Positions 53,657 through 64,000 of a stretch of 64,000 nt of DNA are shown piece after piece. The notes under the pieces were generated by a model. That model ran no database searches. It was not told where the DNA came from and saw nothing but the letters and a program-made list of their open reading frames with translations. Positions within the stretch are counted from its first letter, which is position 1; each line of letters opens with the position of its first letter. The stretch spans positions 4,092,001-4,156,000 of the forward strand of contig NC_009792.1 of assembly GCF_000018045.1 (NCBI RefSeq). The letters run 5' to 3'. A program made the position numbers and the translations under genes. This DNA comes from Citrobacter koseri ATCC BAA-895. GTDB lineage: Bacteria > Pseudomonadota > Gammaproteobacteria > Enterobacterales > Enterobacteriaceae.

Positions 53657-53671
53657 GCACCGTTCTGGTGC
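53657..53671. promoter_or_regulatory. NtrC enhancer site upstream of patA
   Basis: GCACC-GTTCT-GGTGC, a perfect inverted repeat fitting the NtrC consensus GCACC-N5-GGTGC, about 150 bp upstream of the sigma-54 promoter. Confidence 0.75.
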
Positions 53672-53809
53672 GACTGCCCGCTCGTCAGCCCCGCTTCCCC
53701 CGCACACGCATTGCGCAAAACATCACCAATTGTTAATGAATGAGATTAAATATTGCACACTTGATATTTTCCCTGGTGTTTATCCCGATTTTCATGATCC
53801 ACGCCGGTA

Positions 53810-53825
53810 TGGCGCAATCCCTGCA
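53810..53825 (+). promoter_or_regulatory. sigma-54 promoter of patA
   Basis: TGGCGCAATCCCTGCA has the invariant GG and GC at the right distance (consensus TGGCACG-N4-TTGCA). Transcription would start near 53837, 35 bp before the coding start. E. coli ygjG is known to be sigma-54 and NtrC dependent. Confidence 0.8.
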
Positions 53826-53871
53826 ATACTTAACTCAGTATCATGTGATACGCGAGTTCCGGGAGCATATT

Positions 53872-55251
<1,380 letters not shown>

Positions 55252-55256
55252 CACAC

Positions 55257-55338
55257 CGCCGGATGGCGCTACGCTTATCCGGCCTACAGGAATCCGATCC
55301 GTAGGCCGGATAAGATGCGCCAGCATCGCCATCCGGCA
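55257..55338. repeat. REP pair (BIME) after patA
   Basis: CGCCGGATGGCGCTACGC with TTATCCGGCCTAC, then CGTAGGCCGGATAAGATGCG with CATCGCCATCCGGC. Confidence 0.88.
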
Positions 55339-55428
55339 AATTCGTTCTCTGGCCCCGCTCCTTTTTTGAATCCCATCACAATCATCGCATTCCCCTTTTC
55401 CCTTTTACGCCGCGACGGCTAAATTATT

Positions 55429-55445
55429 AACTCATCCGACCACAT
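55429..55445. promoter_or_regulatory. Possible FadR operator upstream of fadH
   Basis: AACTCATCCGACCACAT resembles the FadR consensus AACTGGTCNGACNNGTT at most fixed positions. It lies 30 bp before the fadH start. FadR represses fatty-acid degradation genes when no long-chain acyl-CoA is present. Confidence 0.5.
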
Positions 55446-55474
55446 AACAATAATTTTACATACTGGACACACTT

Positions 55475-57493
55475 ATGAGCTATCCGTCGCTTTTCGCCCC
55501 GCTCGATCTGGGCTTTACCCGGCTTAAAAACCGTGTGCTAATGGGTTCGATGCATACCGGGCTGGAGGAATACCCCGATGGCGCCGAACGGCTGGCGGCT
55601 TTCTACGCCGAACGTGCGCGGCATGGCGTCGCGCTGATCGTCACCGGGGGGATTGCCCCCGCACTGTCCGGGGTGGGAATGGAAGGCGGCGCTACATTAA
55701 ATGATGCCAGCCAGCTGCCGCACCACCGCGTGATCACGGACGCCGTTCATGAGGAAGGCGGGAAAATTGCGTTGCAGATCCTGCATACCGGACGCTATAG
55801 CTATCAGCCGCATCTGGTCGCCCCTTCGGCGATCCAGGCGCCCATCAACCGTTTTACGCCGCACGAACTCACGCACGATGAAATCCTGCAACTGATTGAC
55901 GATTTCGCCCACTGCGCCCAGCTGGCGCGGGAAGCGGGTTACGACGGCGTCGAGGTGATGGGTTCGGAAGGCTATCTGATCAACGAATTTCTTACCGTGC
56001 GCACGAACCAGCGCGACGATGAATGGGGCGGCGATTACGCCAGGCGTATGCGTTTCGCGGTGGAAGTGGTACGGGCGGTACGCCAGCGCGTGGGCAGCGA
56101 TTTTATCATTATCTACCGCCTGTCGATGCTCGACCTGGTGGAAAACGGCGGGACGTTCGACGAAACCGTACAGCTGGCGCAGGCCATTGAAGCGGCTGGC
56201 GCGACGATCATCAACACCGGTATTGGCTGGCACGAAGCGCGTATCCCGACGATCGCCACGCCGGTTCCGCGCGGCGCCTTTAGCTGGGTAACGCGCAAAC
56301 TGAAAGGTCACGTCACCGTTCCGCTGGTCACGACCAACCGGATCAACGATCCGCAAGTAGCAGACGATATTCTGGCGCGCGGCGATGCGGATATGGTGTC
56401 GATGGCGCGCCCGTTCCTGGCGGATGCCGAACTGCTGTCGAAAGCGCAATCAGGGCGGGCGGATGAGATCAACACCTGTATCGGCTGCAACCAGGCCTGT
56501 CTGGATCAAATCTTCGTGGGTAAAGTCACCTCTTGCCTGGTGAATCCACGCGCCTGTCACGAAACCAAAATGCCGATAGTTCCGGCTGAACATAAGAAAA
56601 GCCTGGCCGTCGTCGGCGCAGGCCCGGCGGGTCTCGCATTTGCCATTAACGCGGCGGCGCGCGGGCACGACGTTACGCTGTTTGATGCCCTGGCCGAGAT
56701 CGGCGGGCAGTTCAACATCGCTAAACAGATCCCCGGCAAAGAAGAATTTTATGAAACGCTGCGCTATTACCGTCGGATGATCGAAGTGACCGGCGTGACG
56801 CTGAAGCTCAACCGGTTTGTCACCGCAGACGATCTGCAACCGTTTGATGAAGCGATCCTCGCTTGCGGGATCGAGCCGCGTAAACCGTCGATCGAGGGCA
56901 TCGATCACCCGAAAGTGCTGACCTATCTTGAGGTGCTGCGCGATAAAACTCCCGTCGGGAAACGTGTCGCGATTATCGGCTGCGGCGGGATTGGTTTTGA
57001 TACCGCGATGTACCTCAGCCAGCCAGGCGATCCCAGCAGCCTGAGCATTGCCGAGTTCTGCGTGGAATGGGGGATCGACACCAGCCTGCAACAGCCCGGC
57101 GGGTTACGCCCGGAAGGGCCGCATCTGTCTCGCAGCCCACGTCAGATTGTGATGCTACAGCGTAAAGCCAGTAAACCCGGTCAGGGGCTGGGAAAAACCA
57201 CCGGCTGGGTCCATCGCGCAACGCTGTTGTCCCGCGGCGTAAAAATGATCCCGGCGGTCAGTTATCAGAAGATCGACGATGACGGATTGCACGTATTGAT
57301 CAACGGCGAACCGCAGCTTCTGAACGTCGATCATGTCGTGATCTGCGCGGGGCAGGAGCCACGGCGCGAACTGGCGGAGCCGCTGCGCGCGTCAGGGAAA
57401 ACGGTACACCTGATTGGCGGATGCGACGTGGCGATGGAGCTGGATGCGCGGCGGGCAATTGCGCAGGGAACAAAATTAGCGCTGGCGATTTAA
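55475..57493 (+). CDS. fadH: 2,4-dienoyl-CoA reductase (NADPH)
   Basis: Iron-sulfur flavoenzyme needed for beta-oxidation of unsaturated fatty acids with double bonds at even positions. 672 residues. An N-terminal old-yellow-enzyme barrel binds FMN (LFAPLDLGFTRLKNRVLMGS at the start). The cysteine cluster CIGCNQACLDQ with NPRAC near 335-350 binds 4Fe-4S. A C-terminal FAD/NADPH part has VVGAGPAGLAFAINAAARGH near 378 and IIGCGGIGFDTA near 505. Confidence 0.98.
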   Translation: MSYPSLFAPLDLGFTRLKNRVLMGSMHTGLEEYPDGAERLAAFYAERARHGVALIVTGGIAPALSGVGMEGGATLNDASQLPHHRVITDAVHEEGGKIALQILHTGRYSYQPHLVAPSAIQAPINRFTPHELTHDEILQLIDDFAHCAQLAREAGYDGVEVMGSEGYLINEFLTVRTNQRDDEWGGDYARRMRFAVEVVRAVRQRVGSDFIIIYRLSMLDLVENGGTFDETVQLAQAIEAAGATIINTGIGWHEARIPTIATPVPRGAFSWVTRKLKGHVTVPLVTTNRINDPQVADDILARGDADMVSMARPFLADAELLSKAQSGRADEINTCIGCNQACLDQIFVGKVTSCLVNPRACHETKMPIVPAEHKKSLAVVGAGPAGLAFAINAAARGHDVTLFDALAEIGGQFNIAKQIPGKEEFYETLRYYRRMIEVTGVTLKLNRFVTADDLQPFDEAILACGIEPRKPSIEGIDHPKVLTYLEVLRDKTPVGKRVAIIGCGGIGFDTAMYLSQPGDPSSLSIAEFCVEWGIDTSLQQPGGLRPEGPHLSRSPRQIVMLQRKASKPGQGLGKTTGWVHRATLLSRGVKMIPAVSYQKIDDDGLHVLINGEPQLLNVDHVVICAGQEPRRELAEPLRASGKTVHLIGGCDVAMELDARRAIAQGTKLALAI

Positions 57494-57494
57494 G

Positions 57495-57582
57495 GGCATT
57501 GCCTGATGGCGCTACGCTTATCAGGCCTACGGGGTAGCACGTTGTAGGCCGGATAAGGCGTTAGCCGTCATCCGGCACACGC
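57495..57582. repeat. REP pair (BIME) between fadH and rlmG
   Basis: GCCTGATGGCGCTACGC with TTATCAGGCCTAC, then TGTAGGCCGGATAAGGCG with CGTCATCCGGC, between two convergent genes. Confidence 0.88.
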
Positions 57583-57584
57583 TA

Positions 57585-58721
57585 TTAGCGGCGGCGACCG
57601 GTTTTGACCGCTTTCAACACCACGAATTTGTTATTGGTGGCGATGGTGGTGCAGTTACCGAAAATCTTCTTCAGCTTGTGGAAATAATCCAGGTGACGGT
57701 TCGCCACAATGTACAGCTCGCCGTTGATCTTCAGGCAACGGCGCGCATGGTGGAACATCTCCCAGGCAACGTTATCCGTCAGCGCATGTTTCTGATGGAA
57801 CGGCGGGTTGCACAGCACGGCGTTAAAGCGGAAAGGTTCCACGCCGGACAAGGCGTTGTTAATCATAAACTCGCAGCGATCCAACGCTTCCGGCATATTG
57901 GTTTCCACATTCAAACGGCTGGACGCGACCGCCATCGGCGATTCATCGACAAACACGACGCTCGCCTGAGGGTTCTTCGCCAGTAGCGTCAGGCCAATCA
58001 CGCCATTACCGCAGCCGAGATCGACGATCTCCCCTTCCAGATTTTCCGGTAAATGCTGCATAAAGAAGCGCGCGCCGATATCCAGGCCGGTACGCGAGAA
58101 AACGTTCGCATGATTGTGGATAGTCCAGTCGGTGCCGTCCAGTTTCCAGCTCAGCGTCTGCGGCGCATCCGCCAGTTCAGGCTTACTAAAGGTACAGTTG
58201 ATCAGGCGCGCCTTTTTCCAGGCCAGCGTCGTGGTCGTGGGGCCGAGCACTTTTTCGAACAGTTCCAGCGTGGAGGTATGAATGTCACGCGCCTTTGCTC
58301 CCGCAATAATACGGGTCTGCGGAGTCACGACCTGGCGCAACGCGCGCAACTGTTGCTCCAGCAGCGCCAGCGTTTTCGGCACCTTAATCAACACGACGCC
58401 CGGCGCCGGCGGGTACGCGGCAGTGCTGTCGAGAAACTTCACGCTGGATTCGGCGATATCGTTGTGGCGTAAATTTTCGCGCGTCGCCAGCTCGCTTAAA
58501 TACGAGTCGCCGATGCTGTATGGTGTATGCTCAGCCAGCGCGCAGCTTAATGCGCCAAAGGCATCATTCAGGATCAGCAGCGGGCCGCTGATTTCCGTGT
58601 CGTCTAACTGTTGCAGCAGATATTCATCCGCCGCTTCCCACGCCTGAAGCGGGTTAACGTCATCCGTTTCCGGGAAACGTTTCAGTGTCAGTGAACGGAA
58701 ACCGTTGTCTACGTGGCTCAT
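57585..58721 (-). CDS. rlmG: 23S rRNA m2G1835 methyltransferase
   Basis: Methylates G1835 of 23S rRNA. 378 residues, duplicated methyltransferase fold; only the C-terminal half has the SAM loop (VDLGCGNGVIGLTLL near 235) and the NPPFH catalytic motif near 303. The end is basic (KTGRRR). Divergent from ygjP. Confidence 0.97.
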   Translation of the reverse strand: MSHVDNGFRSLTLKRFPETDDVNPLQAWEAADEYLLQQLDDTEISGPLLILNDAFGALSCALAEHTPYSIGDSYLSELATRENLRHNDIAESSVKFLDSTAAYPPAPGVVLIKVPKTLALLEQQLRALRQVVTPQTRIIAGAKARDIHTSTLELFEKVLGPTTTTLAWKKARLINCTFSKPELADAPQTLSWKLDGTDWTIHNHANVFSRTGLDIGARFFMQHLPENLEGEIVDLGCGNGVIGLTLLAKNPQASVVFVDESPMAVASSRLNVETNMPEALDRCEFMINNALSGVEPFRFNAVLCNPPFHQKHALTDNVAWEMFHHARRCLKINGELYIVANRHLDYFHKLKKIFGNCTTIATNNKFVVLKAVKTGRRR

Positions 58722-58807
58722 CGGCCCTCCTGAATGGTAAAATTTCGCTGTTATCCCTGAAAGGGTGCGTGAGTATACTCTTTTTTTAGATTTAATTTGG
58801 GGCTTTG

Positions 58808-59311
58808 ATGGGTCAACTTACTTATCTCCACGGCTACCCGGAGAATTTACTGTCTCAGGTACGCACGCTCATTGCTGAACAGCGTCTGGGCGCAGTGCTG
58901 GAAAAACGCTATCCGGGAACGCATGATTTTGCGACCGATAAAGCGCTCTGGCAGTATACCCAGGATCTGAAAAGCCAGTTTCTGCGTAACGCCCCGCCGA
59001 TCAACAAAGTGATGTATGACAACAAGATCCATGTGCTGAAAAATGCGCTGGGGCTGCATACCGCCGTTTCGCGCGTACAGGGCGGCAAGCTGAAGGCGAA
59101 AGCCGAGATCCGCGTCGCTACCGTGTTTCGCAATGCGCCGGAACCTTTTCTGCGAATGATCGTGGTTCACGAACTGGCGCATCTGAAAGAGAAAGAGCAC
59201 AACAAAGCGTTTTATCAACTGTGCTGCCATATGGAGCCGCAGTACCACCAGCTTGAGTTTGATACCCGCCTGTGGTTAACGCATCTTTCGTTAAAGCAAT
59301 CTGAGCAGTAG
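58808..59311 (+). CDS. ygjP: UTP pyrophosphatase / YgjP-type metal-dependent hydrolase
   Basis: A 167-residue protein of the SprT/WLM-like zinc metallopeptidase fold, with HELAHLKEKEHNKAF (HExxH-x5-H pattern) near residue 122. E. coli YgjP was reported to hydrolyse UTP. ATG 58808 follows GGGG by seven bases; a TTG one codon earlier is not needed. Confidence 0.93.
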   Translation: MGQLTYLHGYPENLLSQVRTLIAEQRLGAVLEKRYPGTHDFATDKALWQYTQDLKSQFLRNAPPINKVMYDNKIHVLKNALGLHTAVSRVQGGKLKAKAEIRVATVFRNAPEPFLRMIVVHELAHLKEKEHNKAFYQLCCHMEPQYHQLEFDTRLWLTHLSLKQSEQ

Positions 59312-59380
59312 CGCACTGGCTTTGTCATAAAGGCATGCTAAATTGACGAAAGAATCCCTTTATGGAGCCTGAAGGCGTTT

Positions 59381-60367
59381 ATGATACGTTTCGCTGTTAT
59401 TGGCACAAACTGGATCACCCGCCAGTTTGTCGATGCCGCCCATGAAACCGGCAAATATAAGTTAACCGCAGTCTATTCCCGTCGCCTCGAACAGGCGCAA
59501 ACCTTCGCCAATGATTATCCCGTCGAGCATTTATTCACTTCGCTTGAAGCAATGGCGCAAAGCGACGCCATTGATGCGGTGTATATCGCCAGCCCGAACT
59601 CGCTGCATTTCCCCCAGACTCAGCTCTTTTTAAGCCACAAGAAGCATGTGATCTGCGAGAAGCCGCTGGCCTCGAATCTGGCCGAAGTCGACGCCGCCAT
59701 CGCGTGCGCGCGTGAAAATCAGGTCGTCCTGTTCGAAGCCTTTAAAACCGCCAGCCTGCCTAATTTTCAGTTGCTACAGCAGTCGCTGCCGAAAGCAGGA
59801 AGAATGCGCAAAGCCCTTATCAACTACTGCCAGTATTCTTCGCGCTACCAGCGCTATCTGGACGGCGAAAACCCCAATACCTTTAATCCGGCCTTCTCGA
59901 ATGGCTCCATTATGGATATCGGTTTTTACTGTCTGGCGTCAGCGGTTGCGCTCTGGGGAGAACCGCAAAACGTTCAGGCGTCCGCCAGTCTGCTGGAAAG
60001 CGGTGTCGATGCGCATGGCGTGGCGGTGCTGGATTACGGCGACTTCAGCGTCACCCTACAGCATTCCAAAGTGAGTGATTCCGTACTGCCCAGCGAAATC
60101 CAGGGCGAAGCCGGTTCTCTGGTCATCGAGAAAATTTCGGAATGTCAGAAAGTGTGCTTCATTCCACGCGGCGGAAAAACGCAGGATTTATCCGTTCCTC
60201 AGCATATCAATACGATGCTGTATGAGGCGGAACGCTTTGCACACCTGGTCGAGACCAACGAGGTGAACCATCCCGAGCTGACCGTCAGCCGTATCACGGC
60301 CAAACTGCTCACGGAGATTCGTCGGCAGACGGGCGTCGTCTTCCCCGCTGATGACGCCACAGCGTAA
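59381..60367 (+). CDS. ygjR: Gfo/Idh/MocA family oxidoreductase YgjR
   Basis: Putative NAD(P)-dependent dehydrogenase, 328 residues. The Rossmann start is atypical (FAVIGTNWITRQFVDAAHET), with GTNWIT in place of GxGxxG. The family signature CEKPLASNLAE is near residue 91. Substrate unknown. Downstream of ygjP, same strand, as in E. coli. Confidence 0.92.
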   Translation: MIRFAVIGTNWITRQFVDAAHETGKYKLTAVYSRRLEQAQTFANDYPVEHLFTSLEAMAQSDAIDAVYIASPNSLHFPQTQLFLSHKKHVICEKPLASNLAEVDAAIACARENQVVLFEAFKTASLPNFQLLQQSLPKAGRMRKALINYCQYSSRYQRYLDGENPNTFNPAFSNGSIMDIGFYCLASAVALWGEPQNVQASASLLESGVDAHGVAVLDYGDFSVTLQHSKVSDSVLPSEIQGEAGSLVIEKISECQKVCFIPRGGKTQDLSVPQHINTMLYEAERFAHLVETNEVNHPELTVSRITAKLLTEIRRQTGVVFPADDATA

Positions 60368-60433
60368 AACAATGTAAAACAGATGTAACAGGCCATTGAC
60401 TGATCGTATGGCCTGTCATATTTTGTTACGTGC

Positions 60434-60630
60434 AAAGGGGAGTAACTTCATTGTCGGTCGATCGTCATTACGATGTGTGAAAAACCACATCCGGTCGCCG
60501 GGCAATAAGAAAGTGATGTGCCTTCATGTCTTTGATTGATGACGAAGCCGATTCGCCATCACCCGTGGAGTGAGTACATATCACTTTCTTGTTGTAAGTG
60601 AGACCTTGCCGGAAGGCGAGGTCTATGCAT
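60434..60630 (+). ncRNA. yybP-ykoY type leader (PRE, Mn2+/pH responsive) of alx
   Basis: The element opens with AAAGGGGAGTAACTT and closes with GAGACCTTGCCGGAAGGCGA followed by GGTCTATGC, the conserved ends of this riboswitch class. It corresponds to the E. coli PRE/SraF leader, which turns alx on at high pH and binds manganese. The inner stems (ATCACTTTCTTG with CAAGTGAT-like partners) can form alternative pairings. It fills most of the 325-bp space between ygjR and alx. Confidence 0.93.
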
Positions 60631-60641
60631 ATAAAAAGCAG

Positions 60642-60677
60642 CGGCTGACGTCTTTCGACGTTGGCCGTTTTTTTTAT
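60642..60677 (+). terminator. Leader terminator of alx
   Basis: CGGCTGACGTC-TTTC-GACGTTGGCCG followed by nine T, 16 bp before the alx start. It is the switchable terminator of the leader. Confidence 0.85.
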
Positions 60678-60692
60678 GTGTAAGGAAATTCT

Positions 60693-61661
60693 ATGAATAC
60701 TGTCGGCACACCGTTGTTATGGGGCGGATTCGCTGTCGTTGTGGTGATTATGCTGGCTATCGACCTTCTGTTGCAGGGGCGTCGTGGCGTACATACGATG
60801 TCCATGAAGCAGGCGGCGGCCTGGTCTCTGGTCTGGGTGACACTTTCATTGCTGTTCAACGCCGCCTTCTGGTGGTATCTGGCGGAGACCCAGGGCCGGG
60901 CGGTGGCCGATCCGCAGGCGCTGGCGTTTCTCACCGGTTATCTGATCGAAAAATCGCTGGCCGTTGATAACGTCTTTGTCTGGCTGATGCTGTTCAGCTA
61001 CTTCTCTGTTCCGCCTGCCCTGCAACGCCGGGTTCTGGTGTATGGCGTACTTGGCGCCATTGTTCTGCGTACGATTATGATTTTCGCCGGTAGCTGGCTG
61101 ATCGCCCAGTTCGACTGGATACTGTACCTGTTCGGCGCTTTCCTGCTGTTTACGGGCGTGAAGATGGCGCTGGTGAAAGAGGACGAATCCGGCATCGGCG
61201 ACAAACCGCTGGTTCGCTGGCTGCGTAGCCACCTTCGCATGACCGACACCATCGAAAACGAGCATTTTTTTGTGCGTAAGAATGGCTTGCTGTTCGTGAC
61301 GCCGCTGATGCTGGTCCTGATTCTGGTAGAACTGAGCGATGTGATTTTCGCCGTCGATAGCATTCCGGCCATCTTTGCCGTGACGACCGACCCGTTCATC
61401 GTCCTGACCTCCAACCTGTTTGCGATCCTGGGTCTGCGCGCCATGTACTTCCTGCTGGCAGGGGTAGCGGAGCGCTTCTCGATGCTCAAATATGGTCTGG
61501 CCGTCATTCTGGTCTTTATCGGTATTAAGATGCTGATCGTCGATTTCTACCACATTCCGATCGCCATCTCGCTGGGCGTGGTGTTCAGTATTCTGGTGAT
61601 CACGCTGATTGTTAACGCGTGGGTAAATCGCCAGAACGATAAAAAGCAGCAGCTACAGTAA
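60693..61661 (+). CDS. alx: TerC family membrane protein Alx (manganese export, alkali-induced)
   Basis: A 322-residue inner-membrane protein with about nine helices, TerC family. Acidic residues inside helices, as in SLAVDNVFVWLMLF near 88 and VELSDVIFAVDSIPAIFAV near 212, are the likely metal path. In E. coli it is induced by high pH and manganese and helps to lower cytosolic Mn2+. SD TAAGGAAAT. Confidence 0.96.
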   Translation: MNTVGTPLLWGGFAVVVVIMLAIDLLLQGRRGVHTMSMKQAAAWSLVWVTLSLLFNAAFWWYLAETQGRAVADPQALAFLTGYLIEKSLAVDNVFVWLMLFSYFSVPPALQRRVLVYGVLGAIVLRTIMIFAGSWLIAQFDWILYLFGAFLLFTGVKMALVKEDESGIGDKPLVRWLRSHLRMTDTIENEHFFVRKNGLLFVTPLMLVLILVELSDVIFAVDSIPAIFAVTTDPFIVLTSNLFAILGLRAMYFLLAGVAERFSMLKYGLAVILVFIGIKMLIVDFYHIPIAISLGVVFSILVITLIVNAWVNRQNDKKQQLQ

Positions 61662-61667
61662 GACCCT

Positions 61668-61693
61668 GCCCGGCAGCGCCATGTCTGCCGGGC
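61668..61693 (+). terminator. Hairpin after alx
   Basis: GCCCGGCAG-CGCCATGT-CTGCCGGGC, a 9-bp perfect stem six bases after the stop; no T run follows. Confidence 0.5.
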
Positions 61694-61915
61694 TGACAAA
61701 AACCACGGTCGTGGGTTGAGTACACGCAGCACTACCCGATAACATGTAAATGTTTAGTTAAAAAATATGACGTAGTACGTAAATTCCAGCATTTTACGCT
61801 TTCCCAATCCCCATCTTTCCTTATACTCACTCAGGCAAACACTTTGTTACATCCTGAAAGATGCGCCAACAGAGCGTGCAAAGGATGAACAACATCACAC
61901 TGAAAGGATCATGAA

Positions 61916-63160
61916 ATGACTACGCAACGTTCATCGGGGCTACTCCAGCGTTTGGTTCAAGGGAGCCTGGTTAAACAAATTTTAATTGGGCTTATACTGG
62001 GAATTTTACTGGCTTTAGTTTCAAAACCTGCCGCAGAGGCAACGGGTCTGCTGGGCACCCTGTTCGTTGGTGCGCTGAAAGCTGTCGCGCCGGTTCTGGT
62101 ACTGACGCTGGTGATGGCGTCTATCGCCAACCATCAACACGGTCAGAAAACCAATATTCGCCCGATTTTGTGGATGTATCTGCTCGGCACATTTTCAGCC
62201 GCGCTGACGGCGGTTGTGGTGAGCTTCCTCTTTCCGTCCACGCTGCAACTGACGACTGGCGCCACGGATATCACGCCGCCGAGCGGCATTGTCCAGGTGA
62301 TACACGGGCTGCTGATGAGCATCGTTGCGAACCCGATCCATGCGCTGATCAACGCCAACTACATCGGTATTCTGGTGTGGGCTATCGGCCTGGGCTTTGC
62401 GCTGCGCCACAGTAATCAAACCACCAAAAATCTGGTGAACGATCTGTCCGACGCCGTCACCTTTATTGTGAAACTGGTGATTCGTTTCGCGCCGATCGGT
62501 ATCTTTGGCCTGGTCGCCTCAACGCTCGCCACTACGGGCTTCTCAGCGCTGTGGGGCTATGCGCAACTGTTACTGGTGCTGATTGGCTGTATGGCGATTG
62601 TGGCGCTGGTCATCAACCCGCTGCTGGTCTTTTTACAGATCCGCCGCAACCCGTATCCGCTGGTTCTCACCTGCCTGCGTGAAAGCGGCGTGACCGCCTT
62701 CTTTACCCGTAGCTCCGCTGCAAATATTCCGGTGAATATGTCGCTGTGCGAAAAACTGAATCTGGACAGAGATACCTATTCTGTTTCCATCCCGCTGGGA
62801 GCAACCGTCAATATGGCCGGTGCGGCAATCACAATTACCGTGCTGACGCTGGCGGCAGTGTATACGCTGGGTATTCCGGTTGATCTGCCGACGGCGCTGC
62901 TGCTGAGCGTGGTGGCATCGCTGTGCGCATGCGGCGCTTCTGGCGTGGCGGGCGGTTCACTGCTGCTGATCCCGCTGGCGTGCAACATGTTCGGTATTCC
63001 GAACGAAATCGCCATGCAGGTGGTTGCGGTTGGCTTCATTATCGGCGTGTTGCAGGACTCCTGCGAGACCGCAATCAACTCCTCTACCGACGTTATGTTT
63101 ACCGCCGCGGTATGTCAGGCGGAAGACGCGCGTTTAGCGAAAAGCGCGCTGCGTAGCTAA
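61916..63160 (+). CDS. sstT: Serine/threonine:Na+ symporter
   Basis: DAACS family importer of serine and threonine driven by sodium, 414 residues with about eight helices and two re-entrant loops. [20 protein letters not shown] near 264 (serine-rich hairpin) and [15 protein letters not shown] near 290 (NMxGA type) are the substrate and ion sites. In E. coli the next gene is ygjV; here it is missing and a REP array follows. Confidence 0.97.
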
Positions 63161-63171
63161 ATAACCACAAG

Positions 63172-63424
63172 CCTGATGGCGCTGCGCTTATCAGGCCTAC
63201 AACGACTCCCACTCGTAGGCCGGATAAGACGTTTACGTCGCCATCCGGCATTTTTCGTTGCCTGATGGCGCTACGCTTATCAGGCCTACAACGCCCCACA
63301 CGTAGGCCGGATAAGACGTTTACGTCGCCATCCGGCATTTTTCATTGCCTGATGGCGCTACGCTTATCAGGCCTACAACGCTCCACTCGTAGGCCGGATA
63401 AGACGTTTACGTCGCCATCCGGCA
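63172..63424. repeat. Tandem BIME array, three units
   Basis: Three units of about 85-88 bp: GCCTGATGGCGCTRCGC with TTATCAGGCCTACAACG, then CGTAGGCCGGATAAGACG with TTTACGTCGCCATCCGGCA. It fills the space between convergent sstT and uxaA. Confidence 0.93.
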
Positions 63425-63429
63425 TTGTT

Positions 63430-64000
63430 CTACAGCGTTACGCCGCTTTTGAAAATCGCCAGCTCGCGGAAATCATTGCGTTCATTGCAGGTCTGCTTGC
63501 CGTTGGCAAACGCCACAATCGTATCCACAAATTCATTCAACAACTGCGGCATCGCCTTACCGTGAATCAACTGCCCGGCGTCAAAATCGATCCAGTGCTT
63601 CTTCTTCGCCGCCAGTTCGCTGTTGGTGGCGATCTTCACCGTCGGGACAAACCCGCCATATGGCGTACCGCGGCCGGTACTGAACAACACCATGTGGCAA
63701 CCCGCGCCCGCCAGCGCGCTGGTGGCGACCGCATCGTTGCCCGGCGCGCTTAACAGATTCAGACCGCGCGTTTTCAGGCGCTCACCGTAGCGCAGCACAT
63801 CCACAACCTGGCTGGAACCCGCCTTCTGCGTGCACCCCAGAGACTTGTCTTCCAGCGTCGTAATCCCGCCCGCCTTGTTACCCGGCGACGGATTCTCATA
63901 AATCGGCTGGTCGTGAGCGATAAAGTATTGCTTGAAGTCATTGACCATTGTCACCAGTTTTTCAAACGTCTCTTCATCGCGGCAATGGCTCATCAACAGC
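63430..64000 (-). CDS. uxaA: Altronate dehydratase, C-terminal part (5' end outside window)
   Basis: Dehydrates D-altronate to 2-keto-3-deoxygluconate in galacturonate breakdown. About 190 C-terminal residues are visible: ENPSPGNKAGGITTLEDKSL, CHMVLFSTGRGTPYGGFVPT and the end NDFRELAIFKSGVTL, as in E. coli UxaA. The frame stays open to the window edge. Its start and likely operon with uxaC lie outside. Confidence 0.95.
   Translation of the reverse strand, partial: LLMSHCRDEETFEKLVTMVNDFKQYFIAHDQPIYENPSPGNKAGGITTLEDKSLGCTQKAGSSQVVDVLRYGERLKTRGLNLLSAPGNDAVATSALAGAGCHMVLFSTGRGTPYGGFVPTVKIATNSELAAKKKHWIDFDAGQLIHGKAMPQLLNEFVDTIVAFANGKQTCNERNDFRELAIFKSGVTL

Noticed and set aside
53740..53871. Membrane-helix-like N-terminal extension of patA
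   Set aside because: The stretch contains the sigma-54 promoter; the known enzyme is cytosolic and starts at the TTG.

Overview
The window is chromosomal DNA of an enterobacterium, most likely a Citrobacter. Gene order follows the Escherichia/Salmonella backbone from parE to uxaA. Protein similarity, judged from memory, is very high to E. coli throughout. The dihydroxyacetone kinase, glycerol dehydrogenase and DhaR match the Citrobacter freundii dha proteins in length and sequence, and a urease operon of Klebsiella type is present. No phage, insertion sequence, integrase or CRISPR array was seen.

Layout. 1-3.6 kb: an accessory carbohydrate locus (partial MFS permease, DUF2264 protein, divergent AraC regulator) with a CRP-like site. 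3.6-12.7 kb: parE-yqiA-cpdA-yqiB-nudF on the minus strand, then tolC-ygiB-ygiC on the plus strand and ygiD on the minus strand. 12.7-26.3 kb: zupT, a small membrane protein, ribB with its FMN riboswitch, ubiK, glgS, hldE-glnE, ygiF, ygiM, cca, uppP, folB, plsY. 26.3-30.5 kb: the tartrate locus ttdR/ttdABT. 30.5-35.6 kb: ureDABCEFG, placed between ttdT and tsaD, where E. coli K-12 has nothing. 35.6-41.9 kb: tsaD, the rpsU-dnaG-rpoD operon, mug and a tRNA with anticodon CAT.

41.9-48.4 kb: a variable block. It holds a YoaC-like gene, decayed sequence, a deleted remnant of dhaT, then dhaR, dhaD and dhaK. The oxidative branch of anaerobic glycerol use (glycerol to dihydroxyacetone to DHA-phosphate) is kept. 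The reductive 1,3-propanediol branch is gone apart from the dhaT scar. Five copies of one 15-bp palindrome mark the block: two pairs with about three-turn spacing between dhaD and dhaK, and one copy upstream of the dhaT scar. These are probably DhaR operators.

48.4-64 kb: yqjH/yqjI (iron and nickel), an extra chemoreceptor and aer (both with sigma-28 type promoters), patA (sigma-54 promoter and NtrC site), fadH, rlmG, ygjP, ygjR, alx with its upstream yybP-ykoY type element, sstT, and the 3' end of uxaA. REP/BIME palindromes fill many gene ends, with three tandem arrays at 20.2, 24.0 and 63.2 kb.

The window is mostly well-known housekeeping genes. The least described parts are the DUF2264 locus, the decayed dha regulon with its operator set, and the debris after the tRNA.
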